DNA from: Chloroflexi bacterium UBA6077
GTDB lineage: Bacteria; Chloroflexota; UBA6077
DNA: 45,597 nucleotides
Direction: 5' to 3'
Assembly (NCBI GenBank): GCA_002436065.1
Contig: DIXP01000069.1
Location: forward strand, 1-45,597
Part shown: positions 15,748-25,274 of the stretch, piece after piece
Layout of the letters: the number at the start of each line of letters is the position of its first letter
How positions within the stretch are numbered: position 1 is the stretch's first letter
Translations under genes and position numbers: made by a program
Notes under the pieces: generated by a model
Databases searched by the model: none
Told to the model about the DNA's origin: nothing
What the model saw: the letters and a program-made list of their open reading frames with translations, nothing else

Positions 15748-16668
15748 TCAGCCCCTCTTCGGCTCATCGGGCTGGGCATCCATGGAACCCAGGGTGGAGT
15801 AGTCCTTCAGACCATATCGCTCCTCGAAGGACCAGACCTCGGGGAAGCCGACGAACTGGTGGCACTCGTCCATGGTCATCAGCCGGTCCATCACTCGGGT
15901 CGGCGTTCCATCCTCCCAGACGGCCGCCAGCGCCTCGCGCATCGCTGGAATCGCAGCCAAGAAGGTCAGCGTGGGGTACAGCACGATTTTGAAGCCCAGC
16001 TCCTGCAGGCGCTTGACCGAAAGGAGCGGCCCTCTGCCGGTAACCACCATGTTGGCGATCAATGGCATCCCCGCCAACTCCCGACCGATTTGCGCGAACT
16101 CATCTTCGCTCTCAGGAGACTCGACGAACAGGGCATCCGCCCCCGCAGCCTGGTAGAGCCGCCCACGCCGAATAGCCTCATCCAGGCCCAGGGTCGTCCG
16201 TGCGTCGGTCCGGGCAAAGACAAGGAAGTCTGGACTGCGTCGCGCCTCCACCGCCGCGCGGATCTTGAGGCACATTTCCTCGGCATCCACAACCTCCCGG
16301 CCCGGGGTGTGGCCGCACTTCTTCGGCATCTGTTGGTCCTCCATCTGCACCGCAGACGCGCCAGCATGCTCGTACTCCCGAACAGTCCGAACCACGTTGA
16401 TCAGGCCACCAAACCCGGTATCCCCATCGGCGATTACTGGGATCGAGACCGTCCGCACCGTGTTTCGGACCCGCTCCACCATCTCCGGAAGTGTGATCAG
16501 TCCGGCGTCCGGCATGCCGAGATGGGATGCCGAGTGGCCGTAACCCCCCGTGATGAGGGCGGGGAACCCGAGCCCATCAATCACCTTCGCCGAGATCATG
16601 TCGAAGGAACCGGGAACCACCAGAACCCCCGGTTGCTGTAGAAGCAGGCGCAATCTGCCGTTGCTCAT
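15748..16668 (-). CDS. Isocitrate lyase/PEP mutase family protein
   Basis: This protein has 306 residues. The TIM-barrel family blocks are clear: PGSFDMISAKVIDGLGFPAL, ITGGYGHSAS, IPVIADGDTGFGG, the catalytic loop MEDQQMPKKCGH, FARTDART, GADALFVESPES and MPLIANMV. The KKCGH loop with its cysteine points to a C-C lyase (methylisocitrate, dimethylmalate or similar) rather than a PEP phosphonomutase. Asp and Glu ligands for magnesium are in place. The chosen ATG gives MSNGRLRLLLQQPG. Two upstream in-frame ATG/TTG starts (to 16710) would add up to 14 residues overlapping a terminator-proximal spacer. No other methylcitrate-cycle gene is nearby. Confidence 0.85.
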   Translation of the reverse strand: MSNGRLRLLLQQPGVLVVPGSFDMISAKVIDGLGFPALITGGYGHSASHLGMPDAGLITLPEMVERVRNTVRTVSIPVIADGDTGFGGLINVVRTVREYEHAGASAVQMEDQQMPKKCGHTPGREVVDAEEMCLKIRAAVEARRSPDFLVFARTDARTTLGLDEAIRRGRLYQAAGADALFVESPESEDEFAQIGRELAGMPLIANMVVTGRGPLLSVKRLQELGFKIVLYPTLTFLAAIPAMREALAAVWEDGTPTRVMDRLMTMDECHQFVGFPEVWSFEERYGLKDYSTLGSMDAQPDEPKRG

Positions 16669-16711
16669 CCCGTGCCCCCAGTCCATCGATATATTGGTCA
16701 CCAACAACAAA

Positions 16712-16737
16712 CCCCGATCCCTAGACTGGGATCGGGG
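16712..16737 (-). terminator. Terminator of the zinc-ribbon gene
   Basis: CCCCGATCCC (16712-16721) pairs perfectly with 16728-16737 around a 6-nt loop. On the minus strand the stem is followed by TTTGTTGTTG. It lies 25 bp after the stop of the zinc-ribbon gene and upstream of the lyase gene. Confidence 0.7.
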
Positions 16738-16761
16738 CCAACTCCCACCAATGCAGCCAGG

Positions 16762-16920
16762 CTACGAGCCCGGCTGAACGGTTTTCTTAACGATCCTCGT
16801 GAGCTTGGTCCCGCAATTGGAGCATGTGCCCTGCATCGCCGGCCGCCCGTTGACCATGGTGATGGCCTTTGGATCCTTGATCTCTTTTTGGCTTCGACAC
16901 TTCACGCAGTAGGCATCCAT
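16762..16920 (-). CDS. DUF5679-type zinc-ribbon protein
   Basis: This protein has only 52 residues, starting MDAYCVKCRSQKEIKDP. CVKC and CSNC are 26 residues apart and form a four-cysteine zinc ribbon, with the typical AITMVNGRPAMQGTCSNCGTK between and around them. It matches the small DUF5679 proteins I know from Chloroflexota and Actinobacteria. GAGGGGATCC lies just before the ATG. A longer frame to 16974 lacks family features upstream. The function is unknown; nucleic-acid binding is a guess from the fold. Confidence 0.8.
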   Translation of the reverse strand: MDAYCVKCRSQKEIKDPKAITMVNGRPAMQGTCSNCGTKLTRIVKKTVQPGS

Positions 16921-17027
16921 TGGATCCCCTCCCAACTCGTTTTCGGGTGGCATCCATCGCCCCCCGGTACTCATCTATACGTCGAGGATACAGAGTTTCC
17001 CAGGACCGTGCAAGGGCGGCGAACGAT

Positions 17028-18320
17028 CTACTGGGATTCCCAAGGGAAGCGCTGGTCATTGGGACGCGATTGGACACCTTTTGGTCCATTTATCCAGGTG
17101 GTTGCACCATCGGTGAAGGCAGTCCAATTGTCGGCCTTACGCCAGACCATCAAGCCCGAGGTCGTCTGCTGAAGCGAGTCCCCGTTAGGCCCCCCGTGTT
17201 CGTTCTCCAGGGGTTGTCCTGAGACTGAGCTGATCCGGTCGGCCAACAGCTTGAAGCCGAGCTTGAAGGAACAGCCAGGGGCGCCGGTATAGGATGTAAC
17301 CGACTGGGCCGTCGCCTGACCACCCTCGCGAAGTGAGGCCGTGTATCGGCGCGTTATGTCCAGATACAGATTGCCATAGCTGGTGCCCGGCTCGATCTCG
17401 GTACCTTCGCCCCACTCGTTCCAGCTGGTCACCGTCACCAGTGCAGGGCTGCAGGCCAGGGCAGATTCCCACCGCTTGCTGTAGTAGTCCCCGCCCTGGC
17501 GGCCCACCCTGACCTGGGTCGGGTTGTCCTGGCGAGAGTTATCCCAACCCGGTGCCACGCCCGCGGCGAAGTACTTCTGCTGTCCGTACCTGCTGGAGAG
17601 GTTGTCCACCTTGGTCTTCAGGTTCTTGTAGGTTGCGGTGGCGTCGGCCATCCAACTAGCGGCGCTGAAGAGATGCACTCCATCAAAAACCTCCAGCCAA
17701 TTCTCGGGCCGGTCGGTCTCAACGTTCCAGTGCCAGTTGTGACCGGGGTCAACCTGAGAACGGATGCTGCGCCAAGTCTCGATCGAACCCGCCCCCTGCG
17801 GATACCAGAAGAAAAGGGTGGGCTTGCCATCCACCCTGGCCAAGCTAGGGTGAGACCCATAGGTCGACATCACGTAGCGGAGCTGGGAGACTACCTCCCC
17901 CTCAGATGACATGCCGCCAGAACCAGCCTCGAAGTAGATTGTGGCCGAGAAGCCGAGGGCATTACTGACATCAAGCAGTGTGGCGAAGTTCTTGTCTGTG
18001 CGGTTCCCCTTGCCTAACCAAGAGGATATGAACCCCGTGATGCCGGCGCCTTTGGCTTCCTTCACCTGCCGCTCGATGGTCGCCCGGCTATCGCTCTCGT
18101 AGGGGGTCACCGGAACATCCCACATAGCGTTGTGGTTGAACTGACCTGGGCTGTACCAGGGATAGTAGAAGGCAAGGACCGGTGTGTCGGTTGCGGCGAC
18201 GGCGGAAGTGGTGCCTATCGTCTGTGTGAGCGCCAAGACTAGTATTATCAGGGGTAGCAGAACGCTTGATCGCAAATGGGGCCTCCAAAGGGACGGAGTT
18301 GTGGTGTCGAGGAGGCGCAT
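17028..18320 (-). CDS. Secreted GH99/GH71-like glycoside hydrolase
   Basis: This protein has 430 residues. A signal peptide covers about 1-42 (SSVLLPLIILVLALTQ core, cleavage near AVAA). The domain that follows begins VLAFYYPWYSPGQFN and contains KPTLFFWYP and VTSWNEWGEGTEIEPG, hallmarks of the GH99-like (endo-mannosidase-type) TIM barrel. NEWGEGTEIEP carries the likely catalytic carboxylates. The C-terminal 45 residues (LMVWRKADNWTAFTDG...TWING...PWE) resemble a short tail found on secreted proteins of related bacteria. The true substrate is unknown; an alpha-mannoside or a surface polysaccharide is plausible. A TTATAT -10-like element lies near 18352 on this strand. Confidence 0.8.
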   Translation of the reverse strand: MRLLDTTTPSLWRPHLRSSVLLPLIILVLALTQTIGTTSAVAATDTPVLAFYYPWYSPGQFNHNAMWDVPVTPYESDSRATIERQVKEAKGAGITGFISSWLGKGNRTDKNFATLLDVSNALGFSATIYFEAGSGGMSSEGEVVSQLRYVMSTYGSHPSLARVDGKPTLFFWYPQGAGSIETWRSIRSQVDPGHNWHWNVETDRPENWLEVFDGVHLFSAASWMADATATYKNLKTKVDNLSSRYGQQKYFAAGVAPGWDNSRQDNPTQVRVGRQGGDYYSKRWESALACSPALVTVTSWNEWGEGTEIEPGTSYGNLYLDITRRYTASLREGGQATAQSVTSYTGAPGCSFKLGFKLLADRISSVSGQPLENEHGGPNGDSLQQTTSGLMVWRKADNWTAFTDGATTWINGPKGVQSRPNDQRFPWESQ

Positions 18321-18397
18321 CCCGCGCCAAGGGGTAGAGGTCCAGTTAGATGATATAACGAGAAGCTGGGCCGTTTGTTACACGATGGGACGGTGAA

Positions 18398-18427
18398 CCG
18401 GCGGGCGGCCTGAGGGCCGCCCGCCGG
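18398..18427 (-). terminator. Strong GC hairpin after the alpha-2-macroglobulin gene
   Basis: CCGGCGGGCGGCC (18398-18410) pairs perfectly with 18415-18427 around a 4-nt loop, 12 bp past the stop of the minus-strand gene at 18440. Only TTC follows on that strand. It is a likely transcript end. Confidence 0.5.
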
Positions 18428-18439
18428 GATCGATCTCGC

Positions 18440-21400
18440 CTACCTCACCTCCACCGCCCCGCCGAGGCTCTCGCCCTTCCACTCAGGACGGTAGTAGGAG
18501 AACGCCTGCGAGGTCACCGCCTGCGCCCGGACCGGGTACAGCGCACGGGCCTTGAAGGCGAACTGCACCTCATCCCCAGGCGCCATGTCCTCAACGTATA
18601 CGATCACTTTTCGCCCGGCAACCTCGTACCGCTTCAGCTTAGGCTGCGCCTTGAGCATAGCGTCCAGGGTCTCTGAGACGGGGGTGAAACCGGTAGGCAC
18701 GGCGACATCCACCACCACCATGCCCGCCTGGATCGGCTCGGGTGGGACAAACCTCACGTTGGCAGAAACGTCGATCAGGTTGTCGACCTCGATCTGCCCC
18801 ACGCCGTAGTCAACCTGAATCTGGAAAACCGATTCGGCCTTCTTCTGCGGGTCGGGCAGGTTGTACCGAAGCACGGTCTGCATCACAACCTGGCCCTTGC
18901 CCTTTACATCGATCGATAGCGGAGCGCTCGTGGGCAGGTCCACCAGTTGAAGGACGTCGAAATTGGAGGCTGAGACCCTCATCTCCTTCTGCCAGTCGCC
19001 GGCCTTCAACAGGACAGTAGCGTCGACATCAGCCTTCGCACCAGCCGCGTAGCGGGTCAGCGCCTGGAGCGCCACCACCGTGTCCTGAGTGGAACCGAAG
19101 CCGCCGTAGGCATTGCGTTTGGAGACGAGCCAGCGGGCCGCCCTGGATGCGTTGACCGGGTCACCATGCTCCACCAGAGCCAGCAGGGCGTAGCCTGTGG
19201 TCTCAATGGTCGCACTGGGGTTCTTCCTGGGGGGAATGGGGAGAATGCCAGGCATTCCAGGGGCAGCGGGCTCCGCCGGGACGAATCCGACCTCATCTCC
19301 CCAGTAGAGCCCTCCATCATCCTCCTTCGCGATGGCCATCAGCTTCTTGTGGGCATCAGCCGCCTTCGGGCTCTTGGCCAACTCCAGGGCGTAGGTTGTC
19401 AGCGCCAGGCCGTAGGCATCATCGGTCGAGTCCAGAACCCCTTCGAGGTACTGGATAGATCTGGCCGAGGCGGCTTGGTCTCCGGCTTCACGGAGGGCCA
19501 CCGCCATGTACGCCGTGAGGGCCGTCTTTCCATTCAGGCCGCCCATCATCTCCTGATGGTGGACGAACCCCACAGGCTCGAAGGAACCGTCCGGCTTCTG
19601 CTGCTGGGTTATCCACGATCGACTGCTACTGAGGACACCCTCGTCCACGTAGATCAGATCCTTGGCTTGCGCAAAGCTCTTCAGGACGAAGGCGGTGAGC
19701 CAGAGGCTGCCAATCTTGTCCTGGTTGCCGAAGGCAGAGAAGCTGCCGTCGTTCCGGCGATAGGTCAGCTCCCGCTGGTAGCCGGTGATCATCATGTGCT
19801 CCGCCTTCGCCATCACCTCGGGCTTCAGCTGTCCGCTCTCCTTCAGGTAGCGAGTAACGAAGACGTTGGGGGCAAATAGCAGCATGTTCTGCTCGCCACA
19901 GCCGAAGGGCATCTGGATCAGCTTCTCCAGCCCTTCCAGGGTCTGGGTCAGGTAGCTGCCGGTCAGAGAGAGATACGCGCGGGCCGAACCCTCAATGATC
20001 CCTTGAGGCACGGAGACATCCGCCTGCCGGTTAGCGCCGGCGGAGAGCACCAGGTTCTCCACCGTCTCTCTCGCCACTCCCTCGGACTCGACGATCTGCT
20101 CCTTCACAATGGCGTCGGCCGAGGAGCTGGAGCGCGCGGTAACCTTCAGCTTGTTGGTGCCAAGCTTCCCTGGCTTAATGGTGAAGGAGACAGCGCCCAG
20201 GTCGTTGGGGCCAATCTTCACGGTCTTGGAAGGCTGGTCCAGCAATTGGAACCAGTCGGCCTTCTCCAACTCCACCGTGAACTCCTCGGTGCTGTTCTGG
20301 TAGTTGTACAGCGCGACCTTGACCGGGAACTGCTCGCCACGGATCACCGAGTAGGGAAGGTCCACCGTGACGAAGAAGGGCTGCAGCACCTTCAGTTGCG
20401 CCTCGGCCACACCGAAGCCTGCACCCTTGGAGAGGGCGACCGCGCGAAGCATCCATGTGGTGATGCTGTCCGGCGCCTGGTAGGCTTTGCTCGCCTTGCC
20501 GGAGGGATCGGTGGTCAGGGTGTCCCAGATCCAGGTCTCAGGGAAAAACTGGCGAACCCTCTGCACCTCTGCCAGACCCCCGGCCACCTCTTTCTGAACA
20601 GCACCGGCGTTTGCTGCAGGCTGTGGCGCCGCCGACTTGACAGCGTCCTGCGCCGCGCCGGCCGGGGCCGCCTCCGGCACTGCCAGCAGCCGCCTGGGCG
20701 ACTCGTGCTTCTCCCCCGCCGGCACCTGCTGGTTGCTGAGCACCACCACGCCGGCATCAGCGAAAATCTCCTTGGCCCCTCGGGTGGTGATCGTACCCCA
20801 AGGTCTGGCCTCGTGCAGTTCGACCTGGGGCTTCTGGTACAACCTCTCGAGTTCCGCGAAGAGCTGCTGCAGGTTCACACGGTTCTCCGCCAGGATGAAG
20901 ACCGAGCGATCGACCGCCGCCAACCCCACCCTGGCCTGGCCCTCGGTCTGCAAGCTGACGTTGACCTGTTCCCCGGGCTGGGCCTCACTCCTGTCGAACA
21001 CAGCCTTCACCGGATGCGGATAGTCGCCCTGGACCGCAATGGGCAGGTAATCGGCCGCGACTTCGGAGTTGGGCAGCAGTTGGTAGACAAGCAGCTTGGA
21101 GGAGGGGGCCATCATCGGCGTCAGGGTGAACTGAATCTCGGGCGAGCGCGAGAAGCCGGAGAAGACCACCTTTCCACGCGCCAACAGCTCGTAGTAGAAG
21201 TTGGAAGCCTGCTTCGTGGAGTTCACGCGGAAGTGGGCCGTGTCACCAACCTTCAGCGTCCCCTGGCTCAACTGCTCCAGGTGCACGAAGCTCCCGCTGG
21301 GGGAATAGCCCGCCTCCATGGTCAGGGAGGTGGAGGCGTTCCCGCTGCCGGCGGATACGGTAAGGGACACTGCATCGGCCGGAGGGGAGATCTGGAGGAG

Positions 21401-22684
21401 TGCCTTGCCCCCCTTCACCGAGAGCTGTCGGGTTTCCTGCGTCGTCTTGAAGTCCTTCTTGGTGTAGGTGAGCACGAGCCGCACATCAGCATCCAACGGC
21501 TTCTTGTCCGGGCTCTCCGCCACGACCAGCATTGCCAGAGGCATCGACGGCTTGAAGTTCACGCTCTCCGGGATAACCTTCAGCACCATCGGGGTAGCGG
21601 CAACCGTCAGGAGGCGGGTGGTCTTCTCCTCATATCCCGTCGCCTTCTCCCTCACGGCCACCTCCAACTGCACATTGCCCATGCCGCGGGCTCCGGGCAC
21701 TCCACTCACGTACCCAACGGCAGGCAACTGGAAGCTCGTCTTGCCATCCATCTCCCTGGTTACGTTCGCGAACTCCTGCCAGGTGCCGACGTACCGGGAC
21801 GCCTTGATCTGAACCTCTCCCTGCACGGGCTTACCGTAGCTGTACTCCGCGCTAACGCTCCCGCCTATAGGGTCGCCGGCCAGGAGCCAGTCCCTGGCCA
21901 ACTCCAGCTTGACCTCGTACTTGGGCAGGACATACCTCTCCACCCTTACGTCAAGCTGGATGGAGCGATTGCCGAACTTGGCTGTGACCTTCCATACACC
22001 GAGGTTGGGCTCCGTTGAGAGCGGGAGGTCGAGGGTGGCCATACCAAACTCGTCGGTGGTGAGATCGCGCTTGTAGACCTTGAGCCCCTTGGCGTCCATC
22101 ACCTCCAGGGCAACCTGTCCTGTGATGGGTTTGAGCTGAAGATCCAGGGTCAGCACTCGAAGGTGTACGGTCTGGCCGGGTTTGTAGATCGGCTTGTCGC
22201 TCTCCACGAATAGGAGGTTGCCGTCTTCCACCCGAACTGGGGATTCGGCGCGAAAGCCATTGCCGCTCAACTGGAGTTGGTAGTCACCCTGCGACAGGCT
22301 CGGCAGGGACAGGCTAACGCTGCCTCTCTCCCGGACGTAGCCACTGCCTGAGGCCAACTCCTCGCCGTCCCTCAGCAGGGCAACCCGCACCGTAGCGTTG
22401 GCTGGCTTGGCTCCGTTGAAGAGCGAAACGGAAACGGCTTCCATCTGGCCGGCACGAAGGATCCCTGGCGCCAGCGCCACATAGCCGTCCACCCGGCCCT
22501 CAACGGCAGGGGTAGTGACCGCTTCAGTCGTTGGTGTGGTTGCCGACGTTGGCAACGTGGACGGTGCGGCCTTGGCCGTGGGCGTCATCGGCATGGCTCC
22601 ACGCCAGGCGAAGAAGCTCGCCAGCAGAATAAGAGTGGGCACCAGAGCAACCAGCGCGGCCAGTCGTGTCCTGCTTCCGTTCAT
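18440..22684 (-). CDS. Bacterial alpha-2-macroglobulin with intact thioester motif
   Basis: This protein has 1414 residues. Residues 8-28 form a single membrane anchor or signal, followed by a Thr/Pro-rich spacer to about 60. MG-type beta domains follow (for example LFVESDKPIYKPGQTVHLRVL at about 160, the classic macroglobulin block). A bait-like Ala/Pro/Glu-rich region lies near 660-700, and QFFPETWIWDTLTTDPSG and PDSITTWMLRAVALS are family signatures. The thioester Cys is C929 in MPFGCGEQNM, and the alpha/alpha toroid follows. The family traps attacking proteases at the cell surface. No penicillin-binding protein 1C, its common partner, is adjacent. AGGGAGGACAGG precedes the ATG. Confidence 0.95.
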   Translation of the reverse strand: MNGSRTRLAALVALVPTLILLASFFAWRGAMPMTPTAKAAPSTLPTSATTPTTEAVTTPAVEGRVDGYVALAPGILRAGQMEAVSVSLFNGAKPANATVRVALLRDGEELASGSGYVRERGSVSLSLPSLSQGDYQLQLSGNGFRAESPVRVEDGNLLFVESDKPIYKPGQTVHLRVLTLDLQLKPITGQVALEVMDAKGLKVYKRDLTTDEFGMATLDLPLSTEPNLGVWKVTAKFGNRSIQLDVRVERYVLPKYEVKLELARDWLLAGDPIGGSVSAEYSYGKPVQGEVQIKASRYVGTWQEFANVTREMDGKTSFQLPAVGYVSGVPGARGMGNVQLEVAVREKATGYEEKTTRLLTVAATPMVLKVIPESVNFKPSMPLAMLVVAESPDKKPLDADVRLVLTYTKKDFKTTQETRQLSVKGGKALLQISPPADAVSLTVSAGSGNASTSLTMEAGYSPSGSFVHLEQLSQGTLKVGDTAHFRVNSTKQASNFYYELLARGKVVFSGFSRSPEIQFTLTPMMAPSSKLLVYQLLPNSEVAADYLPIAVQGDYPHPVKAVFDRSEAQPGEQVNVSLQTEGQARVGLAAVDRSVFILAENRVNLQQLFAELERLYQKPQVELHEARPWGTITTRGAKEIFADAGVVVLSNQQVPAGEKHESPRRLLAVPEAAPAGAAQDAVKSAAPQPAANAGAVQKEVAGGLAEVQRVRQFFPETWIWDTLTTDPSGKASKAYQAPDSITTWMLRAVALSKGAGFGVAEAQLKVLQPFFVTVDLPYSVIRGEQFPVKVALYNYQNSTEEFTVELEKADWFQLLDQPSKTVKIGPNDLGAVSFTIKPGKLGTNKLKVTARSSSSADAIVKEQIVESEGVARETVENLVLSAGANRQADVSVPQGIIEGSARAYLSLTGSYLTQTLEGLEKLIQMPFGCGEQNMLLFAPNVFVTRYLKESGQLKPEVMAKAEHMMITGYQRELTYRRNDGSFSAFGNQDKIGSLWLTAFVLKSFAQAKDLIYVDEGVLSSSRSWITQQQKPDGSFEPVGFVHHQEMMGGLNGKTALTAYMAVALREAGDQAASARSIQYLEGVLDSTDDAYGLALTTYALELAKSPKAADAHKKLMAIAKEDDGGLYWGDEVGFVPAEPAAPGMPGILPIPPRKNPSATIETTGYALLALVEHGDPVNASRAARWLVSKRNAYGGFGSTQDTVVALQALTRYAAGAKADVDATVLLKAGDWQKEMRVSASNFDVLQLVDLPTSAPLSIDVKGKGQVVMQTVLRYNLPDPQKKAESVFQIQVDYGVGQIEVDNLIDVSANVRFVPPEPIQAGMVVVDVAVPTGFTPVSETLDAMLKAQPKLKRYEVAGRKVIVYVEDMAPGDEVQFAFKARALYPVRAQAVTSQAFSYYRPEWKGESLGGAVEVR

Positions 22685-22744
22685 CCCTGTCCTCCCTTGT
22701 AGGCGTTCTACAAGGAAAACGAACGGCTAGCCGAAAAGGTTCCA

Positions 22745-23365
22745 CTACACCTTAGGAAATCTGCTCTTGCCTCTAGGCTTTGCAGGGGCGGTCGGGGAAG
22801 AAGTCCCGTTTCGGAAAGGACTGAGGTTCGAACGCCAGGCGGTGGGCTGCGGGGTCTTGGGAGATGGCCTGGCTGCCCTGGACGCGACAGGACGGTCCTG
22901 CGACGTGGATGGTCGAACCTTCAGTGCCCGAGCCCCTCGCTCATCGTTGTGCACCTGGAACTCGACGTTCTGCTGCTCCTTCAAGGAAGCGAAGCCCTCC
23001 TCTAGAACAGCTGATCGATGGAAGAAGCGCTCCTCACCAGCGGAATCCACCAGGAACCCGAAGCCTTTGGCTCGATCGATGCGAACCACCGTGCCCCGCC
23101 CCGCGCTTCCCTCCTGCAGCTTTCGTCCGGATGGCGCAGAACGAGATGCGCTCCCCATGCTCATCTTGAGGGCTCTGTCCACCTCCGAGGGTCCTTTTCG
23201 GTTCACGATAGGTGGCTTCCTCTTCGCCGGCCCTCTTCCAGGTGTGGAAGGTCTATCTCCGGAATCGCCTCGTGGTTTGGTTTCGAGGTCGTTCCCGTTG
23301 AGCTTCCGCCTCGGGAGTGGCCTCTTTTCCTTGCCTGGATCGGCACTACTGGGTTGATCTGGCAC
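22745..23365 (-). CDS. Cold-shock-domain protein with basic disordered arms
   Basis: The protein is 206 residues from the chosen GTG. The middle (about residues 90-150) is a cold-shock OB fold: GRGTVVRIDRAKGFGFLVD, EERFFHRSAV and LKEQQNVEFQVHNDERGARA. KGFGF corresponds to the RNP1 motif and RFFHRS to RNP2, so single-stranded RNA or DNA binding is expected. Both flanks are rich in Lys, Arg, Pro and Ser and look disordered. GAGAGGA lies 6 nt before GTG 23365, whereas the upstream ATG 23401 has no ribosome-binding site, so the GTG was chosen. Its end is 60 bp from the start of the macroglobulin gene on the same strand. Confidence 0.8.
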   Translation of the reverse strand: MPDQPSSADPGKEKRPLPRRKLNGNDLETKPRGDSGDRPSTPGRGPAKRKPPIVNRKGPSEVDRALKMSMGSASRSAPSGRKLQEGSAGRGTVVRIDRAKGFGFLVDSAGEERFFHRSAVLEEGFASLKEQQNVEFQVHNDERGARALKVRPSTSQDRPVASRAARPSPKTPQPTAWRSNLSPFRNGTSSPTAPAKPRGKSRFPKV

Positions 23366-23401
23366 CGCTGTTCCTCTCTCTAGGTAGTTGTAGGCAGTCA
23401 T

Positions 23402-23787
23402 CGGCCTGGGCTCGAGATTGCAGGCTTCCTGAAAGACACGTGGTTAAGGTAGTGAATTGCGTAGGGCAAATCCTAGACCTTGCCGTAGGTGAGTACACTT
23501 CTAAGCCGCGATGCGATACTATCCGCTCGCAGACAGATAGGGAACAGGAGCCTAGCACAAGCGTAGCGGCAAACCGGGAGTCTTAGACTTAGGGCTCGGA
23601 CCGACTCCTCGAGGCATCAAGGAAGGTATGGTCGCGATCCATCGGGGGAAGACCCTGTGAGATGCAGCACAAGCCACAGCTCGCCTGAACGAGCAAGGGT
23701 ATTATAGCAGCTGAGTTGCCACATGTCGAATCCGCATCTTCTCGAATGCGGTTTGCTCGGCCGCTCCATCCATAGGATAATGGGGAA
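23402..23787. other. Divergent intergenic region
   Basis: This 386-bp gap between the cold-shock gene and the PAC2 gene must hold two divergent promoters. I see a short inverted repeat (CCGCAT...ATGCGG near 23737-23756) but no convincing promoter pair, and no coding frame of interest. Confidence 0.4.
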
Positions 23788-24693
23788 ATGTTAACTATCC
23801 ACGCTGTACCCGAGCTCAGATCGCCCGTGCTGCTGTGTGGCTTCACCGGTTGGGCCGATGCGGCCTCCGCGGCCAGCAGCGCCCTTCGATACCTGCTGCT
23901 CAAACGAAAGCACCAGCGCATCGCCGAGTTCGACCCGGACGCCATCTTCGTCTACACCACCACCCGCCCCCTGAACCTGTTCGATGGGCAGGGGAGAAGG
24001 AGACTCCAGTGGCCCGCGTTGACGTGGGAGGCAATGCAGGCACCCGAGTCGCCCAGAGACTTGGTGGTTCTCCTGGGCCCCGAGCCCGACCTGAGGTGGC
24101 ACGAGTGTATCCGGCTAATAGGAGATTTCGCCCAACAGATCGGGGTCTCCCAACTGCTCACCTTTGGGGCCTTTATGGGCCAGGTTCACTACACCGGTAC
24201 CCCCACTCTGCAGGGGGCATCCAACGACCCTCTTCTTCAGACTCGGATGCAGGCTCTGGGCATCAGGCAGAGCAGCTATCAGGGACCCACTAGCTTCTCC
24301 ACGGCGCTCCTGAGAGACGCGTCCGATCGGGGCATGCTATCAGCCTCACTCTGGGCAGCCGCGCCCAATTACCTGCCCAATAGCTCAAATCCGAAGTTAG
24401 CTGCGGCTCTGCTGAGAGCCGCTGAACAGATCCTTGGGCAGGGGCTGTGGGTGGACGAACTGGAGGCCGCGGGTAGAGACATGGAGCGCCGCATCAAGGA
24501 GGCCCTGCGTGAGAGGCCCGACCTGGCGACCTTTCTCCGACAGTTGAGCGGCGGGGCCAAGCCCTCCGAGGAGCCGTCCGCGGCAGCGGTGGAGGAGCAA
24601 GAGCAGGAGCTGCCATCGGCTGAAGAGGTCCTCCGCGATCTGGAGGAACACCTCCGCCGCCTCAAGGGCAACAAGAGCGACGAGGATGACTGA
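23788..24693 (+). CDS. PAC2 family protein
   Basis: This protein has 301 residues. Residues about 8-230 fit the PAC2 fold, related to proteasome-assembly chaperone 2: LLCGFTGWADAASAASSALR, AEFDPDAIFVYTTTRP, DLVVLLGPEPDLRWHECIRL, LTFGAFMGQVHYTGTP and SLWAAAPNYLPNSSNPKL. The C-terminal 60 residues are highly acidic (EEQEQELPSAEEVLRDLEEHL) and probably form a helix. Bacterial PAC2 proteins are common in Actinobacteria and Chloroflexota, and their role is not settled; no proteasome gene is in the window. The ATG directly follows a weak GGGGAA. Confidence 0.88.
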   Translation: MLTIHAVPELRSPVLLCGFTGWADAASAASSALRYLLLKRKHQRIAEFDPDAIFVYTTTRPLNLFDGQGRRRLQWPALTWEAMQAPESPRDLVVLLGPEPDLRWHECIRLIGDFAQQIGVSQLLTFGAFMGQVHYTGTPTLQGASNDPLLQTRMQALGIRQSSYQGPTSFSTALLRDASDRGMLSASLWAAAPNYLPNSSNPKLAAALLRAAEQILGQGLWVDELEAAGRDMERRIKEALRERPDLATFLRQLSGGAKPSEEPSAAAVEEQEQELPSAEEVLRDLEEHLRRLKGNKSDEDD

Positions 24694-24776
24694 GGTGTCC
24701 GGCGGTCGCCGGATAAAAAGGGTGTACAATCGACCGGTCTGCGGATTCCAAAATCCCTAATCCTAAGGAGAACGGC

Positions 24777-25187
24777 GTGAGCGAGCCACAGATTCTGCAT
24801 TTCGAAAGACTGAAGGCCATCCAGCGCGGCGGCGGGGTAATCACCAAACCGCTGGCCGGGGAATGGATAGGAACCGAGCACTTCACCAGCGGCATCACGA
24901 CATTCCCGCCGGGCGCCGGCATGATGCTCCACACTCACAATGTTGAAGAAGCGGTGACGATCCTGGAGGGTGACGCCGAAGTCGAGGTTGGCGGCGAGAT
25001 CTGCCGACTGAAGAGATTGGACACCACCTTTGCACCCGTGGGTACCCCACACCGCTTCACCAACGTCGGCGACGGCCCGATGAGCATCCTCTGGGTCTAT
25101 GCCACGACCCACGTGACTCGAACCATCGTCGAGACGGGTGAAACGGCCGAGCATCTGTCGCCCGCGGACATGTCTGTGGCGAGCTAG
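24777..25187 (+). CDS. Small cupin-domain protein
   Basis: The protein has 136 residues from a GTG start with TAAGGAG 7 nt upstream. A single cupin barrel shows metal-ligand-type motifs: GAGMMLHTHNVEEAVTILEGDAEVEVGG (first motif, HxH then E), followed by TTFAPVGTPHRFTNVGDGP with the later His. A Zn, Fe or Mn site is likely. Such short cupins include isomerases, dioxygenases and sugar-binding proteins, so the reaction cannot be assigned. It lies 84 bp after the PAC2 gene, in the same direction. Confidence 0.85.
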   Translation: MSEPQILHFERLKAIQRGGGVITKPLAGEWIGTEHFTSGITTFPPGAGMMLHTHNVEEAVTILEGDAEVEVGGEICRLKRLDTTFAPVGTPHRFTNVGDGPMSILWVYATTHVTRTIVETGETAEHLSPADMSVAS

Positions 25188-25274
25188 TAGCCCGGATTAC
25201 ACCATTCTCGTAATCGAGCCCTGATCAGTGCAATCGCTCTGTAACCTACCGGTGTCATACTCCACTCGGTAGGG

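Noticed and set aside
20003..22018. A 671-codon open frame antisense to the alpha-2-macroglobulin gene
   Set aside because: It is rich in Arg, Gly, His and Leu with no family motif, and lies opposite a gene with clear domains. Long antisense frames are expected at this G+C content.
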